Part shown: piece by piece, positions 1-8,406 of the stretch
Layout of the letters: each line of letters begins with the position of its first letter
Position numbering within the stretch: position 1 is the first letter of the stretch
Assembly (NCBI RefSeq): GCF_042654065.1
Contig: NZ_JBHSFP010000013.1
Coordinates: 124,001-188,000 of the forward strand
Length of the DNA: 64,000 bases
Source of the DNA: Sphaerisporangium dianthi
GTDB taxonomy: Bacteria; Actinomycetota; Actinomycetes; Streptosporangiales; Streptosporangiaceae
Reading direction: 5' to 3'
Made by a program: the position numbers and the translations under genes
The notes under the pieces: model-generated
What the model was told of the DNA's origin: nothing
Database searches by the model: none
What the model saw: the letters and a program-made list of their open reading frames with translations, nothing else

Positions 1-54
1 GCCGCCACCACGGCGGCCGTGTTCGCGGATCCGGGCAGCGCGGCGCCCTCATGA
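1..54 (+). CDS. C-terminal tail of an upstream gene (partial)
   Basis: The first forward frame is open from base 1 and ends with TGA at 52-54. Of its 17 sense codons 15 end in G or C, as expected of real genes here, whereas the competing second frame (open to a TGA at 113-115) has poor third-position bias. The Ala/Pro-rich tail allows no family assignment. If real, it is the end of a gene 57 bp upstream of, and possibly co-transcribed with, the PepSY membrane protein. Confidence 0.3.
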   Translation, partial: AATTAAVFADPGSAAPS

Positions 55-111
55 CGAACCCCGCCGAGGCGTGCGTCCGCCTGTGCGCGCCTCCGTGAAC
101 GGAGACCTTCC

Positions 112-1467
112 ATGACCTCTGACGTGCGCGAGCTTCAGCCTGCTCCTCAACGCTCCCCTTCCACCGCCTGGCCGGCGACGCGGGCGTTGTTGCTGCGCCT
201 GCACTTCTACGCCGGCATCCTCGTGGCCCCCTTCCTGCTGGTGGCCGCCACCACCGGCCTGCTGTACGCCGCCTCCTTCCAGCTCGAGAAGGTCGTCCAC
301 GCTCACGAGCTCACCGCTCCGCCTCCGCCCGCCGGGCAGGCGCCGCTCCCCCTGGCGCGGCAGATCGCCGCCGCCCGGCAGGCGCACCCGCAGGGGACGA
401 TCGGCGCCGTACGGCCCGCCTCCGAGCCGGGAGAGACCACCCAGGTCCTACTCGACGCGGAGGGCCTGCCGGAGAGCACCCGGCTGGCGGTCTTCGTCGA
501 CCCGTACACCGGTCAGGTCCGGGGCGTGCTTCCGAGCTACGGCAGTTCCGGCGCGCTTCCCGTGCGCGCCTGGATCTCGGGCTTCCACCGCCACCTGCAC
601 CTGGGTGAGCCCGGACGCCTGTACAGCGAGCTGGCGGCCGGCTGGCTGTGGGTCGTCGCGCTCGGCGGCGTGGTGCTGTGGCTGAGCCACCGTCGCCGCA
701 CCCTGCGGCCCGGCCGCAAGGCGCAGGGCCTGCGCCGGACCCTGTCGTGGCACGGCTCGGTGGGCCTGTGGATCACCGTCGGCCTGCTGTTCCTGTCCGC
801 GACCGGCCTGACCTGGTCGAGCTACGCCGGGGCGAACGTCGACAAGCTCCAGACCGCGCTCGGCTGGAGCACCCCGTCCCTGCCCGCCACCACGGGAGGC
901 CACGCCGGCCACGCCGGGCACGGTGACGGGCCCGCGGCGGAGGTCGACGCCGACCGCATCGTGCGGGCGGCGGCGGGCGCCGGTCTGTCCGGGCCGCTGG
1001 AGATCGCCTGGCCTGCGAAGGCCGGCGGCGCCTTCACGGTCAAGGAGATGGACCGCCAGGTGCCCCAGCGCAACGACCAGGTCGCGGTCGACCCGGGGAG
1101 CGGCCAGGTGACCGGCGAACTGCGCTTCGACGACTTCCCCCTGGGCGCCAAGCTGACCCGCTGGGGCATCGACGGGCACATGGGCGTGCTGTTCGGCCTG
1201 GCGAACCAGATCGTGCTGGCCGCACTCGCCCTGTCGCTGATCACGATGATCATCTTGGGGTACCGGATGTGGTGGCAGCGACGGCCCACCCGCGGCTTCG
1301 CCGCCCCCTACGCGCGCGGCGGCTGGCGCGCGGCGCCCGTGCCCGTACTGCTGGCCGTGGGGGTGGCGGCGATCGCGGTGGGCGTGCTCGTCCCGCTCCT
1401 GGGCATCTCGCTGCTCGCCTTCCTGGTCGTCGATGTCGTGCTCGGCCGGGTCAAGAGCCGCTCCTGA
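112..1467 (+). CDS. PepSY-associated transmembrane protein
   Basis: A 451-residue integral membrane protein of the PepSY_TM family, whose members are often linked to iron or copper handling or to membrane electron transfer. The start ATG follows GGAGAC at a normal distance. A hydrophobic segment lies at about residues 27-50. A first extracytoplasmic PepSY-like region follows, then a membrane pair at about 175-240, a second PepSY region at about 280-345, and a membrane segment near 365-390. The last 45 residues form further hydrophobic helices. The loop near residues 262-272 is rich in Gly and His (GHAGHAGHGD), which could bind a metal. The gene is followed at once by a strong terminator and converges on the importer operon, so it is probably unrelated to the PKS cluster. 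The substrate is unknown. Confidence 0.85.
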   Translation: MTSDVRELQPAPQRSPSTAWPATRALLLRLHFYAGILVAPFLLVAATTGLLYAASFQLEKVVHAHELTAPPPPAGQAPLPLARQIAAARQAHPQGTIGAVRPASEPGETTQVLLDAEGLPESTRLAVFVDPYTGQVRGVLPSYGSSGALPVRAWISGFHRHLHLGEPGRLYSELAAGWLWVVALGGVVLWLSHRRRTLRPGRKAQGLRRTLSWHGSVGLWITVGLLFLSATGLTWSSYAGANVDKLQTALGWSTPSLPATTGGHAGHAGHGDGPAAEVDADRIVRAAAGAGLSGPLEIAWPAKAGGAFTVKEMDRQVPQRNDQVAVDPGSGQVTGELRFDDFPLGAKLTRWGIDGHMGVLFGLANQIVLAALALSLITMIILGYRMWWQRRPTRGFAAPYARGGWRAAPVPVLLAVGVAAIAVGVLVPLLGISLLAFLVVDVVLGRVKSRS

Positions 1468-1471
1468 TCCA

Positions 1472-1512
1472 CGTCACCGCAGCCGATCGCCGCGCGATCG
1501 GCTGCGGTGACG
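1472..1512. terminator. Long hairpin terminator after the PepSY gene
   Basis: A perfect 18-bp inverted repeat (1472-1489 with 1495-1512) encloses a 5-nt loop and starts 5 bp after the stop codon. There is no T-run, as is common for actinomycete terminators. It lies between two convergent genes and could serve both. Confidence 0.85.
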
Positions 1513-1599
1513 CGACCGGGACGGGGCCCAGGACGCGGCCGAGGGCTTCCACACCACTCTCGGACAGAACACGGCCGACGGTGATGCCGGGGGTGACGG

Positions 1600-3339
1600 T
1601 CACCGAGGGCTCCGTTCCGACGTGAGGGCGGGGACGGCGGCGAGCAGCTCCTTGGTGTACGGCTCCTTGGGCGACCCGAACACCTCGGCGACGGGACCGC
1701 TCTCGATGATCCGGCCGTCCTTCATGACCGCGATCCGGTCGCTGACGTGATGGATGACACCGAGGTCGTGCGAGATGAAGAGCATGGCCACGGCCAGGTC
1801 CCGCTGCAGCGTGGCGAGCAGGTCGAGGATCTGCGCCTGGATCGACACGTCGAGGGCCGACACGGGCTCGTCGCAGACGAGCACGTCAGGGCCGGTGGCC
1901 AGCGCACGGGCGATGGCGACCCGCTGCCGCTGCCCTCCGGACATCTCCAGCGGCCGCCGCTCCAGCAGGCCGGTCGCCAGCCCGACCTGGTCGAGCAGTT
2001 CGATCACCCGCGCCCGGCGCCGGTTCCTGGGCGATCCGGTGATCGCGACGGCCTCGCCGACGATGCGCTCGACGGAGTGCCGGGGGTCGAAGGATCCGAG
2101 CGGGTCCTGGTAGACGGCCTGGATCCGGCGGCGGCCCGGCCTGCGCTCCTTCTCCCGTACGCCGCTCCAGCGCCGCTCCCCGAGCATCACCGTCCCCTCG
2201 TCGGGGTCGAGCAGCCCCAGGGCGATCCGGGCCACGGTCGTCTTCCCGGAACCGGACTCCCCTACCAGCCCGAGGGTTTCCCCGGCTCGCAGTTCGAAGG
2301 AGACGTCGTCGACCGCCGTCCGGTCCTTGAACCGTTTGACGAGCCCATCGGCCGACAGCAGCACCGGACCGGCTTTCCGGTCGCCGCCGAGGCCGACCGG
2401 CGGAAGTTCCGGCAGCCGCTCGAACGGACGGTGGCAGCGGGCCCGGCGGCCGGGAGCGACGTCGGCGTGCGGCGGGTCCTCTTCGCGGCAGGTGTCGTCG
2501 GCCAGGGCGCATCGGGAGGCGTAGGCGCACGCGCCGGAGGGGCCCGCGTGCAGGACCGACAGCAGGGTGCCCTTGGCGTGGGCGGCGGGGACCGCCGCCA
2601 TCAGGGCTCTGGTGTACGGGTGCGCGGGATCGGCCAGCAGGTCCGCGGCGGGGCCTTCCTCGACGATGCGGCCGGCGTACATGACCGCGACGCGATCGGC
2701 GAGGCGCGAGACCACGGCCAGGTCATGGCTGATCAGAAGGAGCGCGGAGCCGGCTTCCTTGAGGCGGCCGAGCAGGTCGAGGATCTGGACCTGCACGGTC
2801 GCGTCGAGCGCGGTGGTGGGTTCGTCGGCGACCAGCAGCGACGGCCCGGCCGCGACCACGGACGCGATCAGGGCCCGCTGGCGCAGGCCTCCGGACAGTT
2901 CGTGCGGGTGCTGCCCCGCTCGGTGCTCAGGGTCGGGGATGCCGGCCTCGGCCAGCAGTTCGAGCATCCGCCTGTTCCGCTCCCGGGCCGGCACCACGTC
3001 GTGGGTGCGCAGTGTCTCGGTCACCTCGGCGCCGACCGTGCGGAGCGGGTCGAGGGAGACGAGCGCGTCCTGGAGGATCAGCCCGATACGCCGCCCCCGC
3101 ACGCCGCGCCATCCGGCCTCCGACAGCCGCGACAGGTCCTGTCCGTCGAAGGTGAGACCGCGCGAGGAGACCGTCGCCCGGTCCCCGGCCAGCCCGACGA
3201 GGGCGCGGGCCGTCACGCTCTTGCCCGAGCCCGACTCGCCCACGATCGCCAGGCACTCGCCCGGTGCGACCTGGAACGACACGTCCCGCACGGCCGGCGG
3301 CCCGCCGAACGACACGGTCAGCCCGTCGACGTCGATCAT
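1600..3339 (-). CDS. Peptide ABC importer, fused double ATPase (DppD-DppF type)
   Basis: A 579-residue protein with two complete ABC ATPase halves, powering import by the permeases encoded just upstream. The N-terminal half has a Walker A (GESGSGKS) and the signature SGGLRQR. It ends in a Cys-rich oligo_HPY-like segment (CAYASRC with two further Cys), typical of oligopeptide-type ATPases. The C-terminal half has Walker A GESGSGKT and signature SGGQRQR. The reading frame extends further upstream to 3438. I chose ATG at 3339 because GGAGG sits 7 bp before it and the ABC fold begins at once (MIDVDGLTVSF). The start overlaps the stop of the upstream permease by 4 bp. This is the last gene of the operon 6729-1600. 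Confidence 0.9.
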   Translation of the reverse strand: MIDVDGLTVSFGGPPAVRDVSFQVAPGECLAIVGESGSGKSVTARALVGLAGDRATVSSRGLTFDGQDLSRLSEAGWRGVRGRRIGLILQDALVSLDPLRTVGAEVTETLRTHDVVPARERNRRMLELLAEAGIPDPEHRAGQHPHELSGGLRQRALIASVVAAGPSLLVADEPTTALDATVQVQILDLLGRLKEAGSALLLISHDLAVVSRLADRVAVMYAGRIVEEGPAADLLADPAHPYTRALMAAVPAAHAKGTLLSVLHAGPSGACAYASRCALADDTCREEDPPHADVAPGRRARCHRPFERLPELPPVGLGGDRKAGPVLLSADGLVKRFKDRTAVDDVSFELRAGETLGLVGESGSGKTTVARIALGLLDPDEGTVMLGERRWSGVREKERRPGRRRIQAVYQDPLGSFDPRHSVERIVGEAVAITGSPRNRRRARVIELLDQVGLATGLLERRPLEMSGGQRQRVAIARALATGPDVLVCDEPVSALDVSIQAQILDLLATLQRDLAVAMLFISHDLGVIHHVSDRIAVMKDGRIIESGPVAEVFGSPKEPYTKELLAAVPALTSERSPR

Positions 3340-4136
3340 GATGTCCTCCGGGTGTAGCGGCGCTGGGCCGCGCGGCCGACCACGTTGACGGCGATCACCG
3401 TGACGGTGATGGCGGCGCCGGGGAACAGCCCGATCCACCAGGCGTCGGCCAGGAAGTCACGGCCCTCGGCGAGCATCGACCCCCATTCGGGATCGGGCGG
3501 CTTCACGCCGAACCCGAGGAAGCTCAGCCCCGACCCGGCGATCAGCGCGGTGCCGAACCCGACCGTGGCCAGCACCAGCACCGGCCCGACCGCGTTGGGC
3601 AGCACGTGCCGGACCACCAGGACCACGGGCCGCAGCCCGAGGCCGTGCGCGGCTTCCACGTAGCCCGACCGCCGCACCACCAGCGCCTCGGTCCTGACCA
3701 TCCGGGCGTACCCGGGAGTGAAGGCCAGTGCGATGGCCACCACGACGTTGACCAGGCCGCCGCCGAGCACCGTGATCACCAGCAGGGCGAGCAGGAGCTG
3801 CGGCAGCGACAGCAGCACGTCGAGCAGGCGCATGGTCGTCTGGTCGGCGGCCCGGCCGCCGAGCGCCGCCACGACGCCGATCAGCGCCCCGGCGGCGACC
3901 GCGAGCACGGTCGCGCCGAGCCCGAGCAGCAGGGAGGGACGGGCCCCGTACACGACCCGGGTGAACAGGTCGCGCCCGAGCTGGTCGGTGCCGAACCAGT
4001 GACCGGCGCCGGGCGGCAGCAGCGCGCGCACCGGGTCGATGGTGATCGGCGAGACGGAGGTCAGCAGGTCGGGCACGGTGGCGGCCGCCAGAAGCGGCGC
4101 CAGCGCCAGCCCCGCGATGATCGTGGATCGCCTCAT
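3336..4136 (-). CDS. Peptide ABC importer permease (DppC type)
   Basis: A 266-residue inner-membrane permease of the oligopeptide/nickel family. It starts with a short cytoplasmic N-terminus and one membrane helix, then a periplasmic segment with the family sequence FGTDQLGRDLFTR. The five-helix permease core follows, with the coupling EAA-like loop around EAAHGLGLRP and the downstream conserved LSFLGFGVKPPDPEWG. ATG at 4136 gives an ATGA overlap with the preceding permease, so the two are translationally coupled. The longer upstream reading frame is rejected because it would lie inside that permease gene. The substrate cannot be read from the permease. Confidence 0.9.
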   Translation of the reverse strand: MRRSTIIAGLALAPLLAAATVPDLLTSVSPITIDPVRALLPPGAGHWFGTDQLGRDLFTRVVYGARPSLLLGLGATVLAVAAGALIGVVAALGGRAADQTTMRLLDVLLSLPQLLLALLVITVLGGGLVNVVVAIALAFTPGYARMVRTEALVVRRSGYVEAAHGLGLRPVVLVVRHVLPNAVGPVLVLATVGFGTALIAGSGLSFLGFGVKPPDPEWGSMLAEGRDFLADAWWIGLFPGAAITVTVIAVNVVGRAAQRRYTRRTS

Positions 4137-5053
4137 GCGGGACGCACCCTCGGGTCGATGACCGCGTGCAGCAGGTCGAGCGCGTTGGAGATGACGACGA
4201 AGACCACCGCCGACAGCAGCACGACGCCCATCACGACCGGCATGTCCTTGTTGCCGACCGCCTGGAGGGTGAGGGCCCCGATGCCCGCCCGGCCGAACAC
4301 CGTCTCGACCAGGACGGCCCCGCCGAGCAGGGTGCCCACCAGCCAGCCGGTCAGGGTCGCGAGCGACGCCGCGGCGTGGCGCAGGGCGTGGCGGAGCCGT
4401 ACGGCGAGCTGGGAGAGCCCGCGCGCCCGAGCGGTGACCGCGAAGGGCTGGGCCAGCGCGGTCTCCAGCCCTTCGCGCAGGACCTGGGCGAGCAGTCCCG
4501 CGATCGGCAGCGCCAGCGTCAGCGCGGGCAGCACCAGCGCCACGAGGTCCTGGGCGCCGATCACCGGGAAGATCTGCAGCTGGAAGGAGAACGCGGTCAG
4601 CAGCAGGATCCCGAGCCAGTACGACGGCAGTGACACCGCCACCAGCTCCCACGCCCCGGCCGCCGCGCGCACCGTATGGGACCGGCCCGCCGTCACGACG
4701 GCGCTGATGATCGCGATCACCACGGCCAGGACCACCGCGGCGGCGGCCAGCTGCGCGGTCGGCCCGAGCTGGTCGGTGATCAGCGTCCAGACCGGGCGCT
4801 GGAGCTGGTAGGACGAGCCGAGGTCGCCCGTCACCAGCTTCCCCAGGTAGTCGAAATACTGCACCAGGACGGGCCGGTCGAAGCCGTATTCGGCACGGAT
4901 CCGGTCGCGGACCTCGGCCGAGGCCATGGTGGCCGGGCCGAGGAGGGTGGCGACCGGGTCGCCCGGGAGGAGCATGAGGGCGGCGAAGGCGAGGGTCGCG
5001 GCGCCCCAGAGCACCGCGAACCCCGCTCCGGCCCTTTTCAGGGCGGTCGTCAT
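4133..5053 (-). CDS. Peptide ABC importer permease (DppB type)
   Basis: A 306-residue membrane permease with one N-terminal helix. The conserved DppB stretch LLPGDP is near residue 27, followed by an extracytoplasmic domain and five further helices, including the EAA-type loop ARARGLSQ near 200. The start ATG at 5053 overlaps the stop of the binding-protein gene by one base (TGATG). A longer reading frame to 5344 lies within the binding-protein gene and is discarded. It is probably the heterodimer partner of the following permease. Confidence 0.9.
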   Translation of the reverse strand: MTTALKRAGAGFAVLWGAATLAFAALMLLPGDPVATLLGPATMASAEVRDRIRAEYGFDRPVLVQYFDYLGKLVTGDLGSSYQLQRPVWTLITDQLGPTAQLAAAAVVLAVVIAIISAVVTAGRSHTVRAAAGAWELVAVSLPSYWLGILLLTAFSFQLQIFPVIGAQDLVALVLPALTLALPIAGLLAQVLREGLETALAQPFAVTARARGLSQLAVRLRHALRHAAASLATLTGWLVGTLLGGAVLVETVFGRAGIGALTLQAVGNKDMPVVMGVVLLSAVVFVVISNALDLLHAVIDPRVRPA

Positions 5054-6729
5054 CAGGACGGCTTGCCGAGCCAGGCGTCGTAGAAGAGCGGCCAGGCGTT
5101 GGCGTCCAGGCTGAGGCCCTGGACCTGCTTGCTCAGGCCGAGCACCTGCGACTGGGTGTAGATCGGGATGACGATGGCCAGGTCGATGGCCCGCTGCTGG
5201 GTCCGGCCGTACACGTCCTTGCGGACGGCCTCGTCCAGGGTGGCCCTGCCCTCGTCGGTCCACTTGGTCAGGTCGGGGTCGTTGAGGAAGGTGGCGTTCT
5301 GGCCGCCCTTCTGCGGTCGGCTGGTGCCGTTGAGCAGCAGCCACAGCACGTCGGGTTCGGCCCGCGCCCAGCTGTAGTCGGCCATGTCGGCCTTGCCGCC
5401 GTAGACGCGTTCCAGGTAGGTGCCGATGTCGGCCTGCGGGCGGGTCACCTCGACGCCGATCTTCTTAAGGTCGGCCTGGAAGGCCTGGCCGAGGATGTCA
5501 CGCTGGTCGCGGACGTACTGGGCGGGCAGCAGCGGCCAGTCGATGACGAGGCGTTTCCCGTTCTTGGTGCGGTAGCCCTCGGCGTCCTTGGTGGTCCAGC
5601 CGGCCTCGTCGAGGAGCTTGTTCGCGAGCGCCGGGTCGTACGGCCAGCTGTTCTCCAGGGACGCGTTGTAGCCCGGCGTGGTCGGCGCGAGCGGGCTCCA
5701 GGCGCGCTTGAACTGGCCGAAGTAGAGCGCCTTGATGTCGGTGTCGATGTCGATGCCGCGCTGGATCGCCTTGCGGACCTTCTCGTCGTTGAGCGGTTCC
5801 TTCGAGGTGTTCAGGTAGATGCTGTAGTTGCCGCCCGGGTAGTCGGCGCTCAGCACCGTCAGGGCGGCGTTGCCCTGGATCCTCTTGGTCTGGGCGGGCG
5901 GTACGGCGGCGGCGACGTCGATCTGCCTGCTCGACAGCGACCCGACCCGCACCGACGCCTCGGGCAGGAACCGCACGGTCAGATTGTCGAGGTAGGCCGG
6001 CCCGGTGTGCGCGGCCGTCTTCGGCGCCCACTTGTAGGCGTCGTTGCGGGTGAAGACGGCCTGCCGGCCCTTGGCGTACTGGCTGAACACGAACGGCCCT
6101 GTGCCGACCTCGACCGGCCCGCCGGAGGTGAGCGCCGCGGAGTTGGCCGCGATCGTCTTCGGCGAGTAGAAGCCCAGGTAGGCGGTGCTGGCGGCCTGCA
6201 GGAACGGCGCGAACGGCGCGGAGAACTCCACGGTGACCGTGTGGGAGTCGACGACCTTCGTGCCCGTGTACGGCCCCAGAAGGCTCGACGCGAGCTGCGA
6301 CTTGGTGGCCGGGTCGTGGATGCGGTCAAAGTTGATCTTGACCGCTTCGGCGTCGAACGGGGTGCCGTCGTGGAAGACGACGTCCTTGCGCAGCTTGAAC
6401 GTGTAGCTCTTCAGGTCGGGGGCGGCCTCCCACGACTCGGCCAGCCACGGGTGGAACCTGCCGGAGGCGTCCAGCGAGATGAGCGAGTCGAAGACATTGC
6501 GCATGATCGCGCCGGTGATGTCCTGGGAGCTCTGGTGGACGTCGAAGGAGACCGGTTCGGTGTCGGCCGCGAACGTCAGGGAGCCGCCCTTGACCGGCGC
6601 GGCCGGCGCGGCCGACGCCGCCGGGGCGCCGGAGGTGGCGGCCGGAGAGCCGCCGCAGGCGGCCGCGAACAGCGCCAGCCCCGCGACGGCTCCGGACAAT
6701 CTCATAATTCTGGGTACGTGCATATTCAC
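5053..6729 (-). CDS. Family 5 solute-binding lipoprotein of the peptide importer
   Basis: An extracytoplasmic lipoprotein of 558 residues (SBP_bac_5, oligopeptide/dipeptide/nickel type). The signal sequence ends in the lipobox LFAAAC, with the lipidated Cys at about residue 25, followed by a Ser/Ala/Pro-rich tether. The mature part carries the family segment GSLTFAADTEPVSFD near residue 48. The first codon is GTG at 6729; ATG at 6723 and ATG at 6705 are alternatives that keep the signal peptide, and no strong ribosome site decides between them. This first gene of the importer operon has a 20-bp sequence 69-88 bp upstream that is identical to one before PKS1. That suggests the importer belongs to the PKS regulon. 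The ligand is unknown. Confidence 0.88.
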   Translation of the reverse strand: MNMHVPRIMRLSGAVAGLALFAAACGGSPAATSGAPAASAAPAAPVKGGSLTFAADTEPVSFDVHQSSQDITGAIMRNVFDSLISLDASGRFHPWLAESWEAAPDLKSYTFKLRKDVVFHDGTPFDAEAVKINFDRIHDPATKSQLASSLLGPYTGTKVVDSHTVTVEFSAPFAPFLQAASTAYLGFYSPKTIAANSAALTSGGPVEVGTGPFVFSQYAKGRQAVFTRNDAYKWAPKTAAHTGPAYLDNLTVRFLPEASVRVGSLSSRQIDVAAAVPPAQTKRIQGNAALTVLSADYPGGNYSIYLNTSKEPLNDEKVRKAIQRGIDIDTDIKALYFGQFKRAWSPLAPTTPGYNASLENSWPYDPALANKLLDEAGWTTKDAEGYRTKNGKRLVIDWPLLPAQYVRDQRDILGQAFQADLKKIGVEVTRPQADIGTYLERVYGGKADMADYSWARAEPDVLWLLLNGTSRPQKGGQNATFLNDPDLTKWTDEGRATLDEAVRKDVYGRTQQRAIDLAIVIPIYTQSQVLGLSKQVQGLSLDANAWPLFYDAWLGKPS

Positions 6730-6797
6730 CGATCCGGCGGGCTTGAATACTTAGCCGATATTTCAGTCGAAGGCTAATTCGCGACCCACCGGCCGGG

Positions 6798-6817
6798 TAC
6801 CCCTAAAAGCCCCTAAG
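6798..6817 (-). promoter_or_regulatory. Putative cluster operator, copy 2 (before importer operon)
   Basis: On the minus strand the sequence reads CTTAGGGGCTTTTAGGGGTA, identical over 20 bp to 33745-33764. It contains two TTAGGGG repeats spaced 10 bp (one helical turn), as expected of an activator site, and lies 69-88 bp before the importer start. Caution: directly after the stop of the preceding SnoaL gene, AGCCC-TTAG-GGGCT followed by TTT can also fold as a short terminator. Confidence 0.5.
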
Positions 6818-6819
6818 GG

Positions 6820-7215
6820 CTATTCCTTTGGATATCGGGGAATGGAAACTCGGCGGCTGATCCGCCACCCTTCCGTGGTGCGTTCCAGCACGTCGAGGTA
6901 GTCGCCGTTGTGCACGCTCCCGTCCTGCAGGATCGCCAGGTAGCGGCTGCGCGCCCTGACCGCTCCCGCGTCGTCCACGAACACGTGGCTGTCGAGAGTC
7001 TGGTGGTCAGGGCCGTCCGGGCCGAGCGCGAGCGAGAATTCGGCGATGGCGGGCAGGCCGTCGACGACCCGCCCGGCGCCGCGGGTCATCTCGATCACGG
7101 CGTCCTCGGTGAACACGCGGTGAAGGTCGCCGACCTCCCGGTTGTCGAAGACGTGAGAGAACAGGGCGAGCACGCCCCGGATGTCCGAAATATCCTCGAA
7201 CGACAATTTATCCAT
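6820..7215 (-). CDS. SnoaL-like/NTF2-fold protein B
   Basis: A 131-residue single-domain protein that looks like the SnoaL_4/NTF2-like superfamily. Members include polyketide cyclases, dehydratases, isomerases and ring-forming enzymes. The N-terminus (DISDIRGVLALFSHVFDNRE) and the following FTEDAVIEM are typical helix-then-strand NTF2 features, and the C-terminus WRISRRVSIPRY is the usual closing strand. ATG at 7215 is chosen because GAGG lies 8 bp upstream and the fold starts there; a reading frame extending to 7488 overlaps the preceding SnoaL gene and is rejected. It is the last gene of the PKS operon, 7 bp after protein A. A cyclisation or dehydration role on the released polyketide is inference. 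Confidence 0.8.
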   Translation of the reverse strand: MDKLSFEDISDIRGVLALFSHVFDNREVGDLHRVFTEDAVIEMTRGAGRVVDGLPAIAEFSLALGPDGPDHQTLDSHVFVDDAGAVRARSRYLAILQDGSVHNGDYLDVLERTTEGWRISRRVSIPRYPKE

Positions 7216-7222
7216 TTGCGCC

Positions 7223-7624
7223 TCAGGAAATCTGCTGGAGAATGCCGAGCCGGTCGGGCAGAACGTTGTATCGCACGATCCGCCCGTCCCGGAAGGTGAT
7301 GGTGCTGATGCTGTGGCCGATGAAATGACGGCCGCTCGCGGGGACGCCGAAGAGCGGTTTCCGCTGGACGCCCTCGATGCGCCAGAACACCACCACCCGG
7401 TCGTCCTCCGCGACCAGGTCGGTGACGGTCGCCTTGACGCCCTCGACGGTGGCCCAGACGTTCTCGATGTGCCGGCGGAAGTCCTCACGGCCGCCGCCGC
7501 CGGGCTGGACGGTCTCGTCGACGGCGTCCTCGGCGATCAGCTCCGCCAGGAGCTCGGGGCGGCGCAGCGTGATCAACTCCTCGTACAGCCGCCGCGCGGT
7601 CTCCTTGTTCTTCTCGATGCTCAT
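7223..7624 (-). CDS. SnoaL-like polyketide cyclase family protein A
   Basis: A 133-residue protein of the SnoaL/ester cyclase family, whose archetypes close aldol rings in aromatic polyketides and whose relatives form pyrans or spiro-rings in modular polyketides. It has the usual start KETARRLYEELITLRRPELL, the early acidic patch LIAEDAVDE, the central strand DRVVVFWRIEG and the GRHFIGHSISTITFRDGRI segment, including a His that in relatives lies near the active site. AGGAG precedes the ATG by about 6 bp. It lies 8 bp after the SDR stop and 7 bp before SnoaL protein B, so it is translated with them. The substrate is unknown. Confidence 0.85.
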   Translation of the reverse strand: MSIEKNKETARRLYEELITLRRPELLAELIAEDAVDETVQPGGGGREDFRRHIENVWATVEGVKATVTDLVAEDDRVVVFWRIEGVQRKPLFGVPASGRHFIGHSISTITFRDGRIVRYNVLPDRLGILQQIS

Positions 7625-7632
7625 TGACGCTC

Positions 7633-8406
7633 CTATCGGGGTGAGGCGCCCGGGTGGGCGGGCGGCAGCAGGATGCCGTTGTTGGCGCTCAGGCCGCCGT
7701 CGACGGGGAGGGTGACGCCGGTGACGTACGACGCGGCGGGCGAGGTCAGGAACCAGACGGCCTCGGCCTGCTCGCGCGCCTCCGACCAGCGATGCTGCGG
7801 GATCCGCTCCAGGATGGCCGGGCCGAGCACGGGGTGGGCGGCGGCGCCGGCGTTGAGCCCCACCGACACCCCGCCGGGCGCGATGGCGTTGATCCGGACG
7901 TTCTCGACCGCGTAGTCGACGGCCAGCCCGCGCACCAGGTTGATCACCGCCGCCTTGGCCGCGTTGTACGCCCAGGTCCCCGGGTCGCCGGCCAGGCCGG
8001 AGATCGACGAGGTGACCACGACGGAACCGCCCCCCGAGGCCCGCAGCGCGGGCAGCGCGGCCTTCACGCCGAGCGCCACGCCGCGCACGTTGGTCGCCCA
8101 GACGCGGTCGAACCGCTCGATCGCGCCGGGCGACTCCAGCGGCCCGGCGCCCCCGATGCCCGCGTTGAGCACGACCGCGTCGAGCCGGCCGAACCGGCTC
8201 AAGGCCAGCTCGGCGAACGCCTCGTTGGTCTCCTCGGTGGAGATGTCCCCGGCCAGGGTGGCGATGCCGTCACCGGCGAGCTCGTCGAGGCCTCGTTTGT
8301 CGAGGTCGACGGCGACCACGCGGGCGCCCCGCTCGGCGAACAGCTCCACGATGGCTCGTCCGATCCCACCGGCGGCGCCGGTGACGGCCACGACTTGTGC
8401 GCTCAT
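7633..8406 (-). CDS. Short-chain dehydrogenase/reductase
   Basis: A 257-residue classical SDR. It has the Rossmann motif TGAAGGIG at residues 9-16. The acidic VDLD after the second strand favours NAD(H). NAG lies in strand 4, a catalytic Ser sits in VVVTSSISG, and the catalytic pair is Tyr147 and Lys151 (YNAAK). The start overlaps the PKS4 stop by 4 bp (ATGA), so it is translationally coupled to the last PKS gene and is very likely a tailoring oxidoreductase. Because module 1 and module 4 leave ketones, one of these carbonyls, or the C9 alcohol, is a plausible target; this is inference. Confidence 0.9.
   Translation of the reverse strand: MSAQVVAVTGAAGGIGRAIVELFAERGARVVAVDLDKRGLDELAGDGIATLAGDISTEETNEAFAELALSRFGRLDAVVLNAGIGGAGPLESPGAIERFDRVWATNVRGVALGVKAALPALRASGGGSVVVTSSISGLAGDPGTWAYNAAKAAVINLVRGLAVDYAVENVRINAIAPGGVSVGLNAGAAAHPVLGPAILERIPQHRWSEAREQAEAVWFLTSPAASYVTGVTLPVDGGLSANNGILLPPAHPGASPR

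Noticed and set aside
6798..6817. SARP-type heptamer repeats
   Set aside because: SARP sites usually have 11-bp spacing just before the -10 element. Spacing here is 10 bp, no SARP gene is in the window, and a LuxR regulator is adjacent. A distant SARP cannot be fully excluded.
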